NCBI GenBank assembly: GCA_017456015.1
Contig: JAFTLL010000014.1
Span: 1-9,761, forward strand
Direction of reading: 5' to 3'
From: Clostridia bacterium
GTDB taxonomy: Bacteria > Bacillota_A > Clostridia > Oscillospirales > Acutalibacteraceae
DNA length: 9,761 bases
Under the pieces are notes generated by a model that did no database searches, was not told the DNA's origin, and worked only from the letters and a program-made list of their open reading frames with translations. The position numbers and the translations under genes were made by a program. Of the stretch, positions 1-5,830 are shown one piece after another (within the stretch, counting starts at the first letter, position 1; the number at the start of each line of letters is the position of its first letter).

Positions 1-232
1 ACATAAATCCGGCATGTCCCAAACTAAGCTCACCCAAAAAGCCAACAACCAGATTTAGCGATACTGCCAAAATTATACTGTAAGCGATACGGGAAAGCAG
101 ACCAATGAGTGAACGGGATAGCATACCGCCCTCACTCATAACGACCATAACTACCAAAAAGACTGCTATAACTATATAGTTGATGTAATTTTTGAGTTTG
201 AAAGAATTTTTTATGTTTTTAAAATAACCCAT
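1..232 (-). CDS. livM: LivM-type branched-chain amino acid ABC permease, N-terminal part
   Basis: This is the first 77 codons of a second permease subunit for a branched-chain amino acid (Leu/Ile/Val) ABC importer; the rest lies beyond the window edge. Reading from an ATG at 232, the protein begins MGYFKNIKNSFKLKNYIN, then has a hydrophobic membrane segment (about residues 19-32), then a second hydrophobic stretch that ends in GFLGELSLGHAGFM. That glycine-rich loop with a conserved His is typical of LivM-type permeases. The start lies only 3 nt after the livH stop, and an AGAAGG-type ribosome binding site sits inside the end of livH, so the two genes should be translationally coupled. Family knowledge says LivM pairs with LivH in the membrane and that livG and livF ATPases usually follow. 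Those would lie outside the window. The cut is due to the window, not to a mutation. Confidence 0.88.
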   Translation of the reverse strand, partial: MGYFKNIKNSFKLKNYINYIVIAVFLVVMVVMSEGGMLSRSLIGLLSRIAYSIILAVSLNLVVGFLGELSLGHAGFM

Positions 233-235
233 ATA

Positions 236-1099
236 TTACACCTTCTCTCTTCTTTTTTTGCCAAGAATACCAATCGGCTTGACAAGCAGAATAATAATTA
301 ACAAGCTAAACTCAATAGCGGTTGTGTAAGCGCTAATCCCTGGAATACTCAGGCAGATTTTTTCAATCACACCAAGCAATACACCGCCAATCATTGCGCC
401 CGGAATAGAACCAATACCTCCGATAACCGCTGCCGTAAAAGCTTTAATACCGGGCATCGAACCCAAAGTAGGACTGGTTGAAGGTATCTGCATTAAATAG
501 AACAAACTTGCAAAAGCAGCCAATGCTGAACCGATTGCAAAGGTAATCATAATGATACGATTAACATTAATACCCATAAGCTGAGCGGCGCCTCTGTCCT
601 CCGAAACGGCACGCATTGCACGACCTGTACGGGTGCTCTTAACAAATATAGTTAGTGCAGCCATGATAATAGCCCCTACAACCAAGGTTATCAAAGTGCC
701 CACATTCATTTTGAAATTTGCAATTTCAATCGTTCCGAAATTGGGCATGGTAATTGGCCTGGATTTTGCTCCGAATATAAGCTGTGCAACACCTTGCAAA
801 AAGAAACTGACACCAATCGCCGTAATCAATACCGCAAGAGGTGATGCCCCACGCAAGGGTTTGTAAGCCAATTTTTCGATTACTACACCGCTGAGCATGC
901 AAACCAAAATAGCAACAACAATTCCAATGTATGGATTGCCGCCTGCCATAACAGTTGTTAAAATCGCATAGGCACCGACCATAATAATATCACCGTGTGC
1001 AAAATTAAGCATTTTAGCGATACCGTATACCATCGTGTAACCCAAAGCAATTAGCGCATAAATAGCGCCCAAGCTTAGTCCGTCCAACAAAATAGTCAT
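236..1099 (-). CDS. livH: LivH-type branched-chain amino acid ABC transporter permease
   Basis: This 287-residue protein is an integral membrane permease of a Leu/Ile/Val importer. It is almost entirely hydrophobic with about eight candidate membrane segments. The N-terminal block GYTMVYGIAKMLNFAHGDI is the characteristic LivH signature. The later block with EDRGAAQLMGINVNRII resembles the cytoplasmic loop that contacts the ATPases in this family. I place the start at the ATG at 1097-1099, because AGGAGG at 1108-1113 lies 8 nt upstream. A longer reading from an ATG at 1126 would put this ribosome binding site inside the gene and adds nine poorly conserved residues. The gene follows livJ after 152 bp of structured RNA-coding sequence and precedes livM by 3 nt. 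The length is normal for the family. Substrate specificity is inferred from family and from the LivJ-type partner. Confidence 0.94.
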   Translation of the reverse strand: MTILLDGLSLGAIYALIALGYTMVYGIAKMLNFAHGDIIMVGAYAILTTVMAGGNPYIGIVVAILVCMLSGVVIEKLAYKPLRGASPLAVLITAIGVSFFLQGVAQLIFGAKSRPITMPNFGTIEIANFKMNVGTLITLVVGAIIMAALTIFVKSTRTGRAMRAVSEDRGAAQLMGINVNRIIMITFAIGSALAAFASLFYLMQIPSTSPTLGSMPGIKAFTAAVIGGIGSIPGAMIGGVLLGVIEKICLSIPGISAYTTAIEFSLLIIILLVKPIGILGKKRREKV

Positions 1100-1117
1100 T
1101 ATATATTCCTCCTGATT

Positions 1118-1192
1118 GATGAACATACCTTAGGCAAAACTATATAGCAATCACAAAAAAAGGCCTTCGGTTTTTCCAAAGGTATGCTCATC
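1118..1192 (-). promoter_or_regulatory. Long-range RNA pairing upstream of the livH ribosome binding site
   Basis: On the minus-strand transcript, the 14 nt encoded by 1179-1192 (GATGAGCATACCTT) can pair with the 14 nt encoded by 1118-1131 (AAGGTATGTTCATC), giving 13 Watson-Crick pairs and one G-U pair. The helix ends 4 nt before the livH AGGAGG. Its inner four pairs use bases that also form the terminator-like hairpin at 1164-1182, so the full helix and the full hairpin cannot form together, although a shortened 10-bp helix could enclose the hairpin. Function (attenuation, translation control or mRNA protection) is inferred only. Confidence 0.45.
1155..1182 (-). terminator. Terminator-like hairpin between livJ and livH
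   Basis: In the minus-strand transcript, CCTTTGG-AAAAA-CCGAAGG forms a 7-bp stem (one G-U) with a 5-nt loop, followed by CC and seven U residues (1155-1161). This has the form of an intrinsic terminator inside the operon. Because livH and livM have no other obvious promoter, it is probably leaky, which would make livJ transcripts more abundant than permease transcripts. Binding protein in excess over permease is common in ABC importers. Confidence 0.6.
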
Positions 1193-1202
1193 AAATGCAA
1201 CC

Positions 1203-1234
1203 CTGTATGGTCGGAGGATTCTCCGACCATACAG
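1203..1234 (-). repeat. Perfect 14-bp inverted repeat just after livJ
   Basis: Arms at 1203-1216 and 1221-1234 are perfectly complementary with a 4-nt loop, starting 17 nt after the livJ stop codon. No U-tract follows on the minus strand, so it is not a standard intrinsic terminator. The likely role is a 3'-end stabiliser or processing barrier for livJ mRNA, as known for intercistronic hairpins after binding-protein genes. That role is inferred. Confidence 0.7.
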
Positions 1235-1251
1235 ATAAAACTTTAAAAAGA

Positions 1252-2373
1252 TTATTTATTCAGTTCAACAATCTGCGGAACCTTTGTGCAAGCGCCGCTT
1301 ACATCCCAAGTCATTTCACCGGTAGCGCCTTTGTAAGAGAAGCTCTTATCGGTGATTGCTTTAACTACGAGGTCGCAAAGGTCAGAAGCTTCAATGTTAA
1401 CATCGTCAACACCGGCAGCTTTCATAGCTTCATAGATGATATAAACTGCATCATAAGCATCAGCAGCAAATTGGTCAGGTTTTGCACCGTATTTTTCATC
1501 ATAAGCTTTAACGAAAGCAACAATTTTTGCATCTTCGCTGTTTACATCGAAAGGAGTGATGTAGCTGATAGCATTGGTAACCGTTTCGTCAATTTGGTCA
1601 GCAACGCCGTCCAAACCATCACAACCGAACAAAGGAGCTTTTACACCCTTAGCTACGCAAGCCTTAGCAATAAGGCCTGCTTCGGTGTAATAGATAGGCA
1701 AGAAAATAACATCGCAATCTTTAAGAGCTTCTACCTGGGTAGAGAAGTCTTTGTTGTTCTCTTTGTCAAAGCTCTGCTCGTTGTATGTAACCTTCAATTT
1801 AGCCATTTCAGCTTTAAAAGCATCATAGATACCGGTTGAATAAGGGTCACTGGTATCATAGATGGCGCCAATTTTCTTGTAGGTCTTTACCAGCTGTTGA
1901 GCTGCCAAGGTTCCCTGGTCAGGGTCGCCGAAGCAAACGCGGAAAGCGTTAGGTCTGTCAGCAATGACATTTGCAGCAGAAGCAGAAGGAGTGATGAAGA
2001 AAAGATTATCAGCAACACTCTTTGCAGCAAATGCTTCGCAAGAACCGGAAGTTGTACTACCGAGAGCAATCTGCATACCTGCGTCCATCAATGCATCATA
2101 CGCAGTTTGAGCGTCTTCGGGAGTAGCTTTATCGTCCTTCATATCAAACTTGAATTTAACACCATTCAAGCCGCCGGCAGCATTGATTTCATCAATAGCC
2201 AACTGGGCACCATTTTTAACTGATGTGCCGTAAGAAGAAGCATCTCCGGTCAAAGGTCCGGTGGCACCGATAAAATACTCACCTGCGCCAGCTTTTTTGC
2301 CACAGCCTGCGAAGCAGACTACCAGCAATGCAACAGCCAGAACGGCAGCTGCAACTCTTTTGAAGTTTTTCAT
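1252..2373 (-). CDS. livJ: LivJ-type branched-chain amino acid-binding lipoprotein
   Basis: This 373-residue extracellular substrate-binding protein captures branched-chain amino acids for the LivHM importer. The N-terminus has a basic start (MKNFKR), a hydrophobic core and the lipobox FAGC with the lipidated Cys at residue 24, so the mature protein is anchored to the outer face of the membrane. The mature part starts with YFIGATGPLTGDASSYG and continues with GAQLAIDEINAAGG, both typical of the Peripla_BP_6 (LivJ/LivK) fold. GSTTSGSCEAFA and the later GCDGLDG and FAADAYDAVYI blocks fit the two-lobed binding fold. The ATG at 2371-2373 has GAGG at 2383-2386, 9 nt upstream. It is the first gene of the operon, with a promoter at 2493-2521, and hairpins follow it before livH. 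The exact ligand (Leu, Ile, Val or a related compound) cannot be read from sequence. Confidence 0.94.
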   Translation of the reverse strand: MKNFKRVAAAVLAVALLVVCFAGCGKKAGAGEYFIGATGPLTGDASSYGTSVKNGAQLAIDEINAAGGLNGVKFKFDMKDDKATPEDAQTAYDALMDAGMQIALGSTTSGSCEAFAAKSVADNLFFITPSASAANVIADRPNAFRVCFGDPDQGTLAAQQLVKTYKKIGAIYDTSDPYSTGIYDAFKAEMAKLKVTYNEQSFDKENNKDFSTQVEALKDCDVIFLPIYYTEAGLIAKACVAKGVKAPLFGCDGLDGVADQIDETVTNAISYITPFDVNSEDAKIVAFVKAYDEKYGAKPDQFAADAYDAVYIIYEAMKAAGVDDVNIEASDLCDLVVKAITDKSFSYKGATGEMTWDVSGACTKVPQIVELNK

Positions 2374-2492
2374 TTTTTTTTACCTCTTTCTTTAAAAAAT
2401 AAAATATGAATTAAAAACGGCTTTGTATTTATGCCGCTAATAATACCACTATAAAACAAACTACTCTCTTTTATTAAAAACGAATTATTTTC

Positions 2493-2521
2493 ATTATAAA
2501 ATAAAATATTCATTTTATCAA
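2493..2521 (-). promoter_or_regulatory. Sigma-A-type promoter for livJHM
   Basis: On the minus strand, TTGATA (2516-2521) and TATAAT (2493-2498) are separated by exactly 17 bp. The transcript would start near 2486 and have a 5' leader of about 112 nt before the livJ start. The leader is very AT-rich and contains only a weak 5-bp hairpin (2417-2437) followed by five U residues, which I do not call as a terminator. Confidence 0.72.
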
Positions 2522-2594
2522 CATAATTTTTTAATATTTGTGCATTTTTCACCTTTGTTTTTAATTTTATCCCCTTTGTTTCTTACAAAAAGAC

Positions 2595-2623
2595 TTGACA
2601 AATCACTAAAACCGATTTATAAT
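2595..2623 (+). promoter_or_regulatory. Consensus sigma-A promoter for the T-box/trpXYZ transcript
   Basis: TTGACA (2595-2600) and TATAAT (2618-2623) both match consensus exactly with a 17-bp spacer. Transcription should start around 2630, just before the T-box leader. A promoter this strong fits T-box control, in which regulation occurs after initiation. It points away from the livJ promoter, with 73 bp between the two -35 elements. Confidence 0.88.
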
Positions 2624-2629
2624 ATACAA

Positions 2630-2893
2630 AAATTGAAAAACCTGTGATTAAGAATAGTAGCCATTTAGGTCAGCTTTCAGCGAGTCGCGGACGGTGCAAG
2701 CGCGGCAGACGGACATTTGGTGAATGGACTTATGAGGGCGGCCGAAAGTGTTGAACAAGTAGTAGCCGACGGGAGCCGGACCCGTTATCCAGCCGGATTG
2801 TATTTTTTGTACAAGCAAAGCCGAATCGTTTGATACGATTTTTGGGTGGTATCGCAGTTTATTCTGCCCCATAAATTTATGGGGCAGTTTTTT
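2630..2893 (+). promoter_or_regulatory. T-box riboswitch leader with Trp specifier (TGG)
   Basis: This leader RNA senses uncharged tRNA and lets transcription continue into trpXYZ when tryptophan is scarce. Visible T-box parts in order are: the AGTA loop-E strand (2657-2660 region) opposite GAA (2722-2724); the specifier codon TGG at 2725-2727 directly after that GAA; a GGTGCAAG distal-loop motif near 2694-2701; and a stem III-like ACGGG/CCCGT hairpin near 2768-2786. The T-box sequence GGGTGGTATCGCAG is at 2844-2857. The antiterminator is explicit: GGG (2844-2846) pairs with CCC (2868-2870) and GCAG (2854-2857) with CTGC (2864-2867), leaving the 7-nt bulge TGGTATC that binds the tRNA acceptor end. 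The competing terminator uses the same 2864-2874 strand. TGG makes tRNA-Trp the expected effector. The bulge base T2850 would pair with a discriminator A, or with G by wobble. Confidence 0.93.
2864..2893 (+). terminator. T-box-controlled intrinsic terminator
   Basis: CTGCCCCATAA and its complement (2864-2874 and 2877-2887) form an 11-bp perfect stem, the core of a 24-bp palindrome, followed by six T residues (2888-2893). It shares the CTGCCCC strand with the antiterminator, so the two structures exclude each other. It should form when charged tRNA-Trp is plentiful and stop transcription before trpX. Confidence 0.92.
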
Positions 2894-2915
2894 ATTTTTA
2901 TAAGGAGCTTTTATT

Positions 2916-2948
2916 ATGATAATTTTAAAAGAACGATGGCAACGCTGA
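2916..2948 (+). CDS. Candidate 10-codon leader peptide with one Trp codon
   Basis: An ATG at 2916 opens a 10-residue frame, MIILKERWQR, followed by TGA. It has a good ribosome binding site, AAGGAG at 2902-2907, 8 nt upstream of the ATG. It lies after the T-box terminator and before trpX, so it is transcribed only when the T-box reads through. The single TGG codon (2937-2939) sits in one arm of a small potential stem, ATGGC (2936-2940) with GCCAT (2955-2959). The proteins encoded downstream in this operon lack Trp, so this is the only Trp codon in a candidate reading frame of the transcript. By analogy with the Bacillus subtilis rtpA leader peptide, which also lies behind a Trp T-box, it could be a second Trp sensor. 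It could also be a chance ORF; nothing proves that it is translated or functional. Confidence 0.4.
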   Translation: MIILKERWQR

Positions 2949-3010
2949 AATATAGCCATGCACAATATTTACAAAAACTTATAAAATAAATTGAATTGGA
3001 GTTGTTACTT

Positions 3011-3964
3011 ATGAAAAAATTGATTTCTGTTTTAATAGCTATATCCCTCATCACCCTGCTGTTTGCCGGCTGCGGCAAGCAGACAAAACCGACCATCGGT
3101 ATTATTCAATTCGGTTCTCACGCCTCGCTGAACAACTGCTATGATGGCATTATGGCCGGCTTAGAGGAAAGCGGCATCGACACCACAGAATACAACATAG
3201 AATATGTCAACAGCAATTTTGATGCAAGTGTTTCTCAATCGCAGGCCAACACGCTGGTAAACAAAAAAGCCGCTGTCATTCTTGCGATTGCTACCCCCTC
3301 GGCTGTGGCTGCTGCCAACGCGGCGGCAGATAAGGATGTTCCGGTCGTTTACTGCGCTGTCACTGACAAAAGCGTAATGGACAATTATAAAAATATCACC
3401 GGTTCTTCGGACATTCCCAATTTTGAAAAACAGCTTGAAGTGGTCACCGCCTTTATAAACAGAACCGATTTGAAAATCGGTGTGCTGTATTCCACCGAGG
3501 AATCCAGCTCTCCTATACAGGTAAACAGCCTGAAAGAAGCCGCAAAAGCATATGACGGTATGCAAATTTTAGACAGTGCCGTCGCCGATATCACCACCAT
3601 TGACGCAAAAACCAACGATTTAATCGACAAAGGCGTCGACTGTTTTGTAAATCTGCTGGACAACACCATTGTCGGCAAACTCGAAAGCAATATTTTCCCG
3701 ATTACCAATCAAAAGAAAATTCCGATATTCGGTTCGGAAATCGAGCAGGTGAAAATCGGTTGTGTTGCCAGTGCCTCCATTGAATATATAAATGTGGGCA
3801 AATCTGCCGGAAAAGCCGCGGCAGAAATTCTCGGCGGAAAAAACGCGTCGGATATTCCGGTCGCCGTAATCACCGACCCGAACTACTATTACAGTAGCAC
3901 CGCCTGTGCAGCTATGGGATTGACTGTTCCCACATCGATTGTTGCAACAGATGTTGCAAAATAG
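3011..3964 (+). CDS. trpX: TrpX-type ABC transporter substrate-binding lipoprotein (predicted Trp)
   Basis: This 317-residue binding lipoprotein (COG2984-type) delivers an aromatic amino acid, predicted tryptophan, to the TrpYZ importer. The signal sequence MKKLISVLIAISLITLLFAGC ends in a lipobox with the lipid-modified Cys at residue 21. The mature part opens with PTIGIIQFGSHASLNNCYDG, the characteristic first strand and helix of this family. ILAIATPSAVAAANAA and VPVVYCAVTD are the next family blocks, followed by IFGSEIEQVKIG in the second lobe. I chose the ATG at 3011 because TTGGAG ends 9 nt upstream (2996-3001). A TTG at 2996 would extend the frame but lies inside that ribosome binding site. 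Trp specificity rests on the T-box TGG specifier, not on binding-site residues; related proteins are also assigned to tyrosine. The protein contains no Trp residue. Confidence 0.9.
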   Translation: MKKLISVLIAISLITLLFAGCGKQTKPTIGIIQFGSHASLNNCYDGIMAGLEESGIDTTEYNIEYVNSNFDASVSQSQANTLVNKKAAVILAIATPSAVAAANAAADKDVPVVYCAVTDKSVMDNYKNITGSSDIPNFEKQLEVVTAFINRTDLKIGVLYSTEESSSPIQVNSLKEAAKAYDGMQILDSAVADITTIDAKTNDLIDKGVDCFVNLLDNTIVGKLESNIFPITNQKKIPIFGSEIEQVKIGCVASASIEYINVGKSAGKAAAEILGGKNASDIPVAVITDPNYYYSSTACAAMGLTVPTSIVATDVAK

Positions 3965-3994
3965 AATACTATTTGCCATAAAGGAATAAACGCT

Positions 3995-4936
3995 ATGCTT
4001 TTTTATGCTACAACCATTGACGGATTGCAAATGGGACTCTGCTTCGCCGTGCTGGCGCTCGGTGTTTACATCTCCTATTCCATTTTGGATTTTCCCGACC
4101 TATCGGTTGACGGTACCTTTCCGCTGGGCGGTGTGTTTTGCACCATTTTAATGCTACGCGGCGGTTTTTCTCCCCTGCTCTCCATTCTTTTGAGCTTTTT
4201 TGCCGGTATGCTGGCCGGTGCCGTAACCGGTGTGTTGCATGTGAAATTTAATATTTCCAAGCTATTGTCCGGTATCATTGTGATGACCGCGTTGCTTTCG
4301 GTCACGCTGGCCTGCACCAAACTTCTGACCAAAACCGGACAAACCACCACCATTTTCTCCTATCGCAGCGAAAATCTTTCGGGAATTTTCGGTGGTTCTC
4401 TTTTAAGCGGTCTGAACAGCGATATGAAGGACTATGCCATTTTACTGATTTTACTGATTTTTGTTCTCTGTGTTAAATTGCTGATCGACCTGTTTTTAAA
4501 GACCAAAATGGGATATATGCTTCGTGCCGCAGGCAGCAACGAAAAAGTGGTTATCGCCTTGGGAAAAGATGTTGGAGCCTATAAAATATTAGGGCTTTCA
4601 CTGGCCAACGGTTTTGTTGCGGTTTCGGGTGCTTTATATGCCCATTTATTTATGCAGTATGACAATACCTGCGGCAGCGGTAAGGTGGTCATGGCGTTGG
4701 CTTCGGTTATCATCGGCATCACTGTTTTTTCCCGCATCCGCTTTTTCAAAGACACCTCTGCCGTTATTCTCGGTGCAATCATTTATGCGCTTTGTTTAAA
4801 CTATCTGGTGTTGGTGGACACCAATGGTATTTATTTGAAGCTGCTCAATGCTGTTCTGTTCGCATTAATACTCATATTCAATGAAAAGACCTCGGCGCTG
4901 TTTTCAGCGCGGTCTAAAATGCGGAAGGGGGCATAA
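3995..4936 (+). CDS. trpY: TrpY-type ABC transporter permease
   Basis: This 313-residue membrane protein (COG4120-type) is the channel-forming permease of the predicted tryptophan importer. It begins MLFYATTIDGLQMGLCFAVLALG and has about eight to nine hydrophobic segments. The block ISYSILDFPDLSVDGTFPLGG is characteristic of the family, and the loop LLRAAGSNEKVVIALGKD near residues 175-193 resembles the coupling loop that contacts the ATPase. AAGGA at 3981-3985 lies 9 nt before the ATG. The gene follows trpX by 30 nt and is followed by trpZ after 6 nt, so all three form one transcription unit. Like its partners it has no tryptophan residue, which is notable for a membrane protein of this size. 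Alternative substrates within this transporter family cannot be excluded from sequence. Confidence 0.9.
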   Translation: MLFYATTIDGLQMGLCFAVLALGVYISYSILDFPDLSVDGTFPLGGVFCTILMLRGGFSPLLSILLSFFAGMLAGAVTGVLHVKFNISKLLSGIIVMTALLSVTLACTKLLTKTGQTTTIFSYRSENLSGIFGGSLLSGLNSDMKDYAILLILLIFVLCVKLLIDLFLKTKMGYMLRAAGSNEKVVIALGKDVGAYKILGLSLANGFVAVSGALYAHLFMQYDNTCGSGKVVMALASVIIGITVFSRIRFFKDTSAVILGAIIYALCLNYLVLVDTNGIYLKLLNAVLFALILIFNEKTSALFSARSKMRKGA

Positions 4937-4942
4937 GCAAAA

Positions 4943-5716
4943 ATGATTCGCCTGCAAAACATTCAAAAGGTTTTCAATGCCGGTACCATTAACGAAGCGC
5001 CCCTCTTTTCTGATTTCTCCTTTGCAGTAGAAAAAGGTGCCTTTGTTTCGGTGGTCGGCTCTAACGGTTCGGGTAAAACCACTATGTTAAATATTATCAG
5101 CGGCAGTTTGCCGGTCGATAGCGGCACAATTTTACTGGACGGCGAGGATATTACTTCCCTGCCGGAGCATAGACGTGCGCGCAGAATCGGACGCGTGTTT
5201 CAAGATCCGGCAATCGGCACCGTGCCGAACATGACCATCTTAGAAAACCTTTCTCTGGCTGAAAACAAGGGCAACCCCTACACCTTTGGATTTGCGGTTA
5301 AACGCCAAAAACGAGAGGAGTTTTGTGAACTGGTTCGCCGCCTTGGTCTTGGCTTAGAGGATAAGATGGATATTCCGGTCGGTCTGCTTTCGGGCGGACA
5401 GCGTCAAGCGCTTTCCCTCTTGATGAGCACCATGACGCCAATGGATTTGTTGCTTTTGGACGAACATACCGCTGCTCTTGACCCGAAAACGGCCGAGGTC
5501 ATCATGGAACTGACTGATGCCATTATTAAAGAAAAACAAATCACCGCATTGATGGTAACGCACAATCTCCGCTATGCAGTAGAATACGGCAGCCGTTTAG
5601 TTATGATGGACAAGGGCCAAATCGTACTGGATAAGGACGGTTCTGAAAAGCAAAATACCTCCATTGACGATATTTTGCATATTTTCAATCAAATCAGTAT
5701 TGAATGCGGAAATTAA
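4943..5716 (+). CDS. trpZ: TrpZ-type ABC transporter ATPase
   Basis: This 257-residue cytoplasmic ATPase powers the TrpXYZ importer. All ABC motifs are intact: Walker A GSNGSGKT at residues 39-46, Q-loop Gln 87 in RVFQDP, signature LSGGQ at 149-153, Walker B LLLLDE at 169-174 with catalytic Glu 174, D-loop ALD at 178-180, and the switch His in VTHN at 207. The start ATG at 4943 is preceded by GGAAGGGGG within the end of trpY. The gene ends 4 nt before a strong intrinsic terminator, so it is the last gene of the operon. The EHTAALDPKTAEVIM region and the overall length match the COG1101-type ATPases that accompany TrpX and TrpY. No tryptophan residue is present. Confidence 0.92.
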   Translation: MIRLQNIQKVFNAGTINEAPLFSDFSFAVEKGAFVSVVGSNGSGKTTMLNIISGSLPVDSGTILLDGEDITSLPEHRRARRIGRVFQDPAIGTVPNMTILENLSLAENKGNPYTFGFAVKRQKREEFCELVRRLGLGLEDKMDIPVGLLSGGQRQALSLLMSTMTPMDLLLLDEHTAALDPKTAEVIMELTDAIIKEKQITALMVTHNLRYAVEYGSRLVMMDKGQIVLDKDGSEKQNTSIDDILHIFNQISIECGN

Positions 5717-5720
5717 CCGC

Positions 5721-5754
5721 TTCCCTGCCCGAAGATTTCGGGCAGGGAATTTTT
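5721..5754 (+). terminator. Intrinsic terminator after trpXYZ
   Basis: A perfect 13-bp GC-rich stem (arms 5721-5733 and 5737-5749, loop GAT) is followed by five T residues. It starts 4 nt after the trpZ stop codon and separates the transporter operon from the next promoter. Confidence 0.93.
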
Positions 5755-5773
5755 ATTGTTTTGCTTTGGTTGA

Positions 5774-5802
5774 TTGACTTTAACCGTTTACTGTGTTAAA
5801 AT
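5774..5802 (+). promoter_or_regulatory. Promoter with inverted repeat upstream of the yerC-like gene
   Basis: TTGACT (5774-5779) and TAAAAT (5797-5802) are spaced by 17 bp, a good sigma-A-type promoter. An inverted repeat TTTAAC (5779-5784) and GTTAAA (5795-5800), with 10 bp between, overlaps both promoter elements. It is a candidate operator for a dimeric repressor, possibly the TrpR-like product of the gene itself. The operator role is inferred. Confidence 0.65.
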
Positions 5803-5830
5803 GATAAAGAAAAAAATAGGAGATTAAAAA

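Noticed and set aside
1100..1126. Longer livH start at 1126
   Set aside because: The AGGAGG ribosome binding site would lie inside the gene; the ATG at 1099 has ideal spacing.
1195..1839. Plus-strand open frame of 214 codons
   Set aside because: It is antisense to livJ, has no ribosome binding site or family similarity, and livJ is clearly the coding frame.
2417..2437. Small hairpin followed by U residues in the livJ leader
   Set aside because: The stem is only 5 bp with one G-U pair and an 11-nt loop, too weak to call as a terminator or attenuator.
2648..2965. Minus-strand open frame of 105 codons
   Set aside because: It is the antisense of the T-box leader, which explains this DNA fully as structured RNA.
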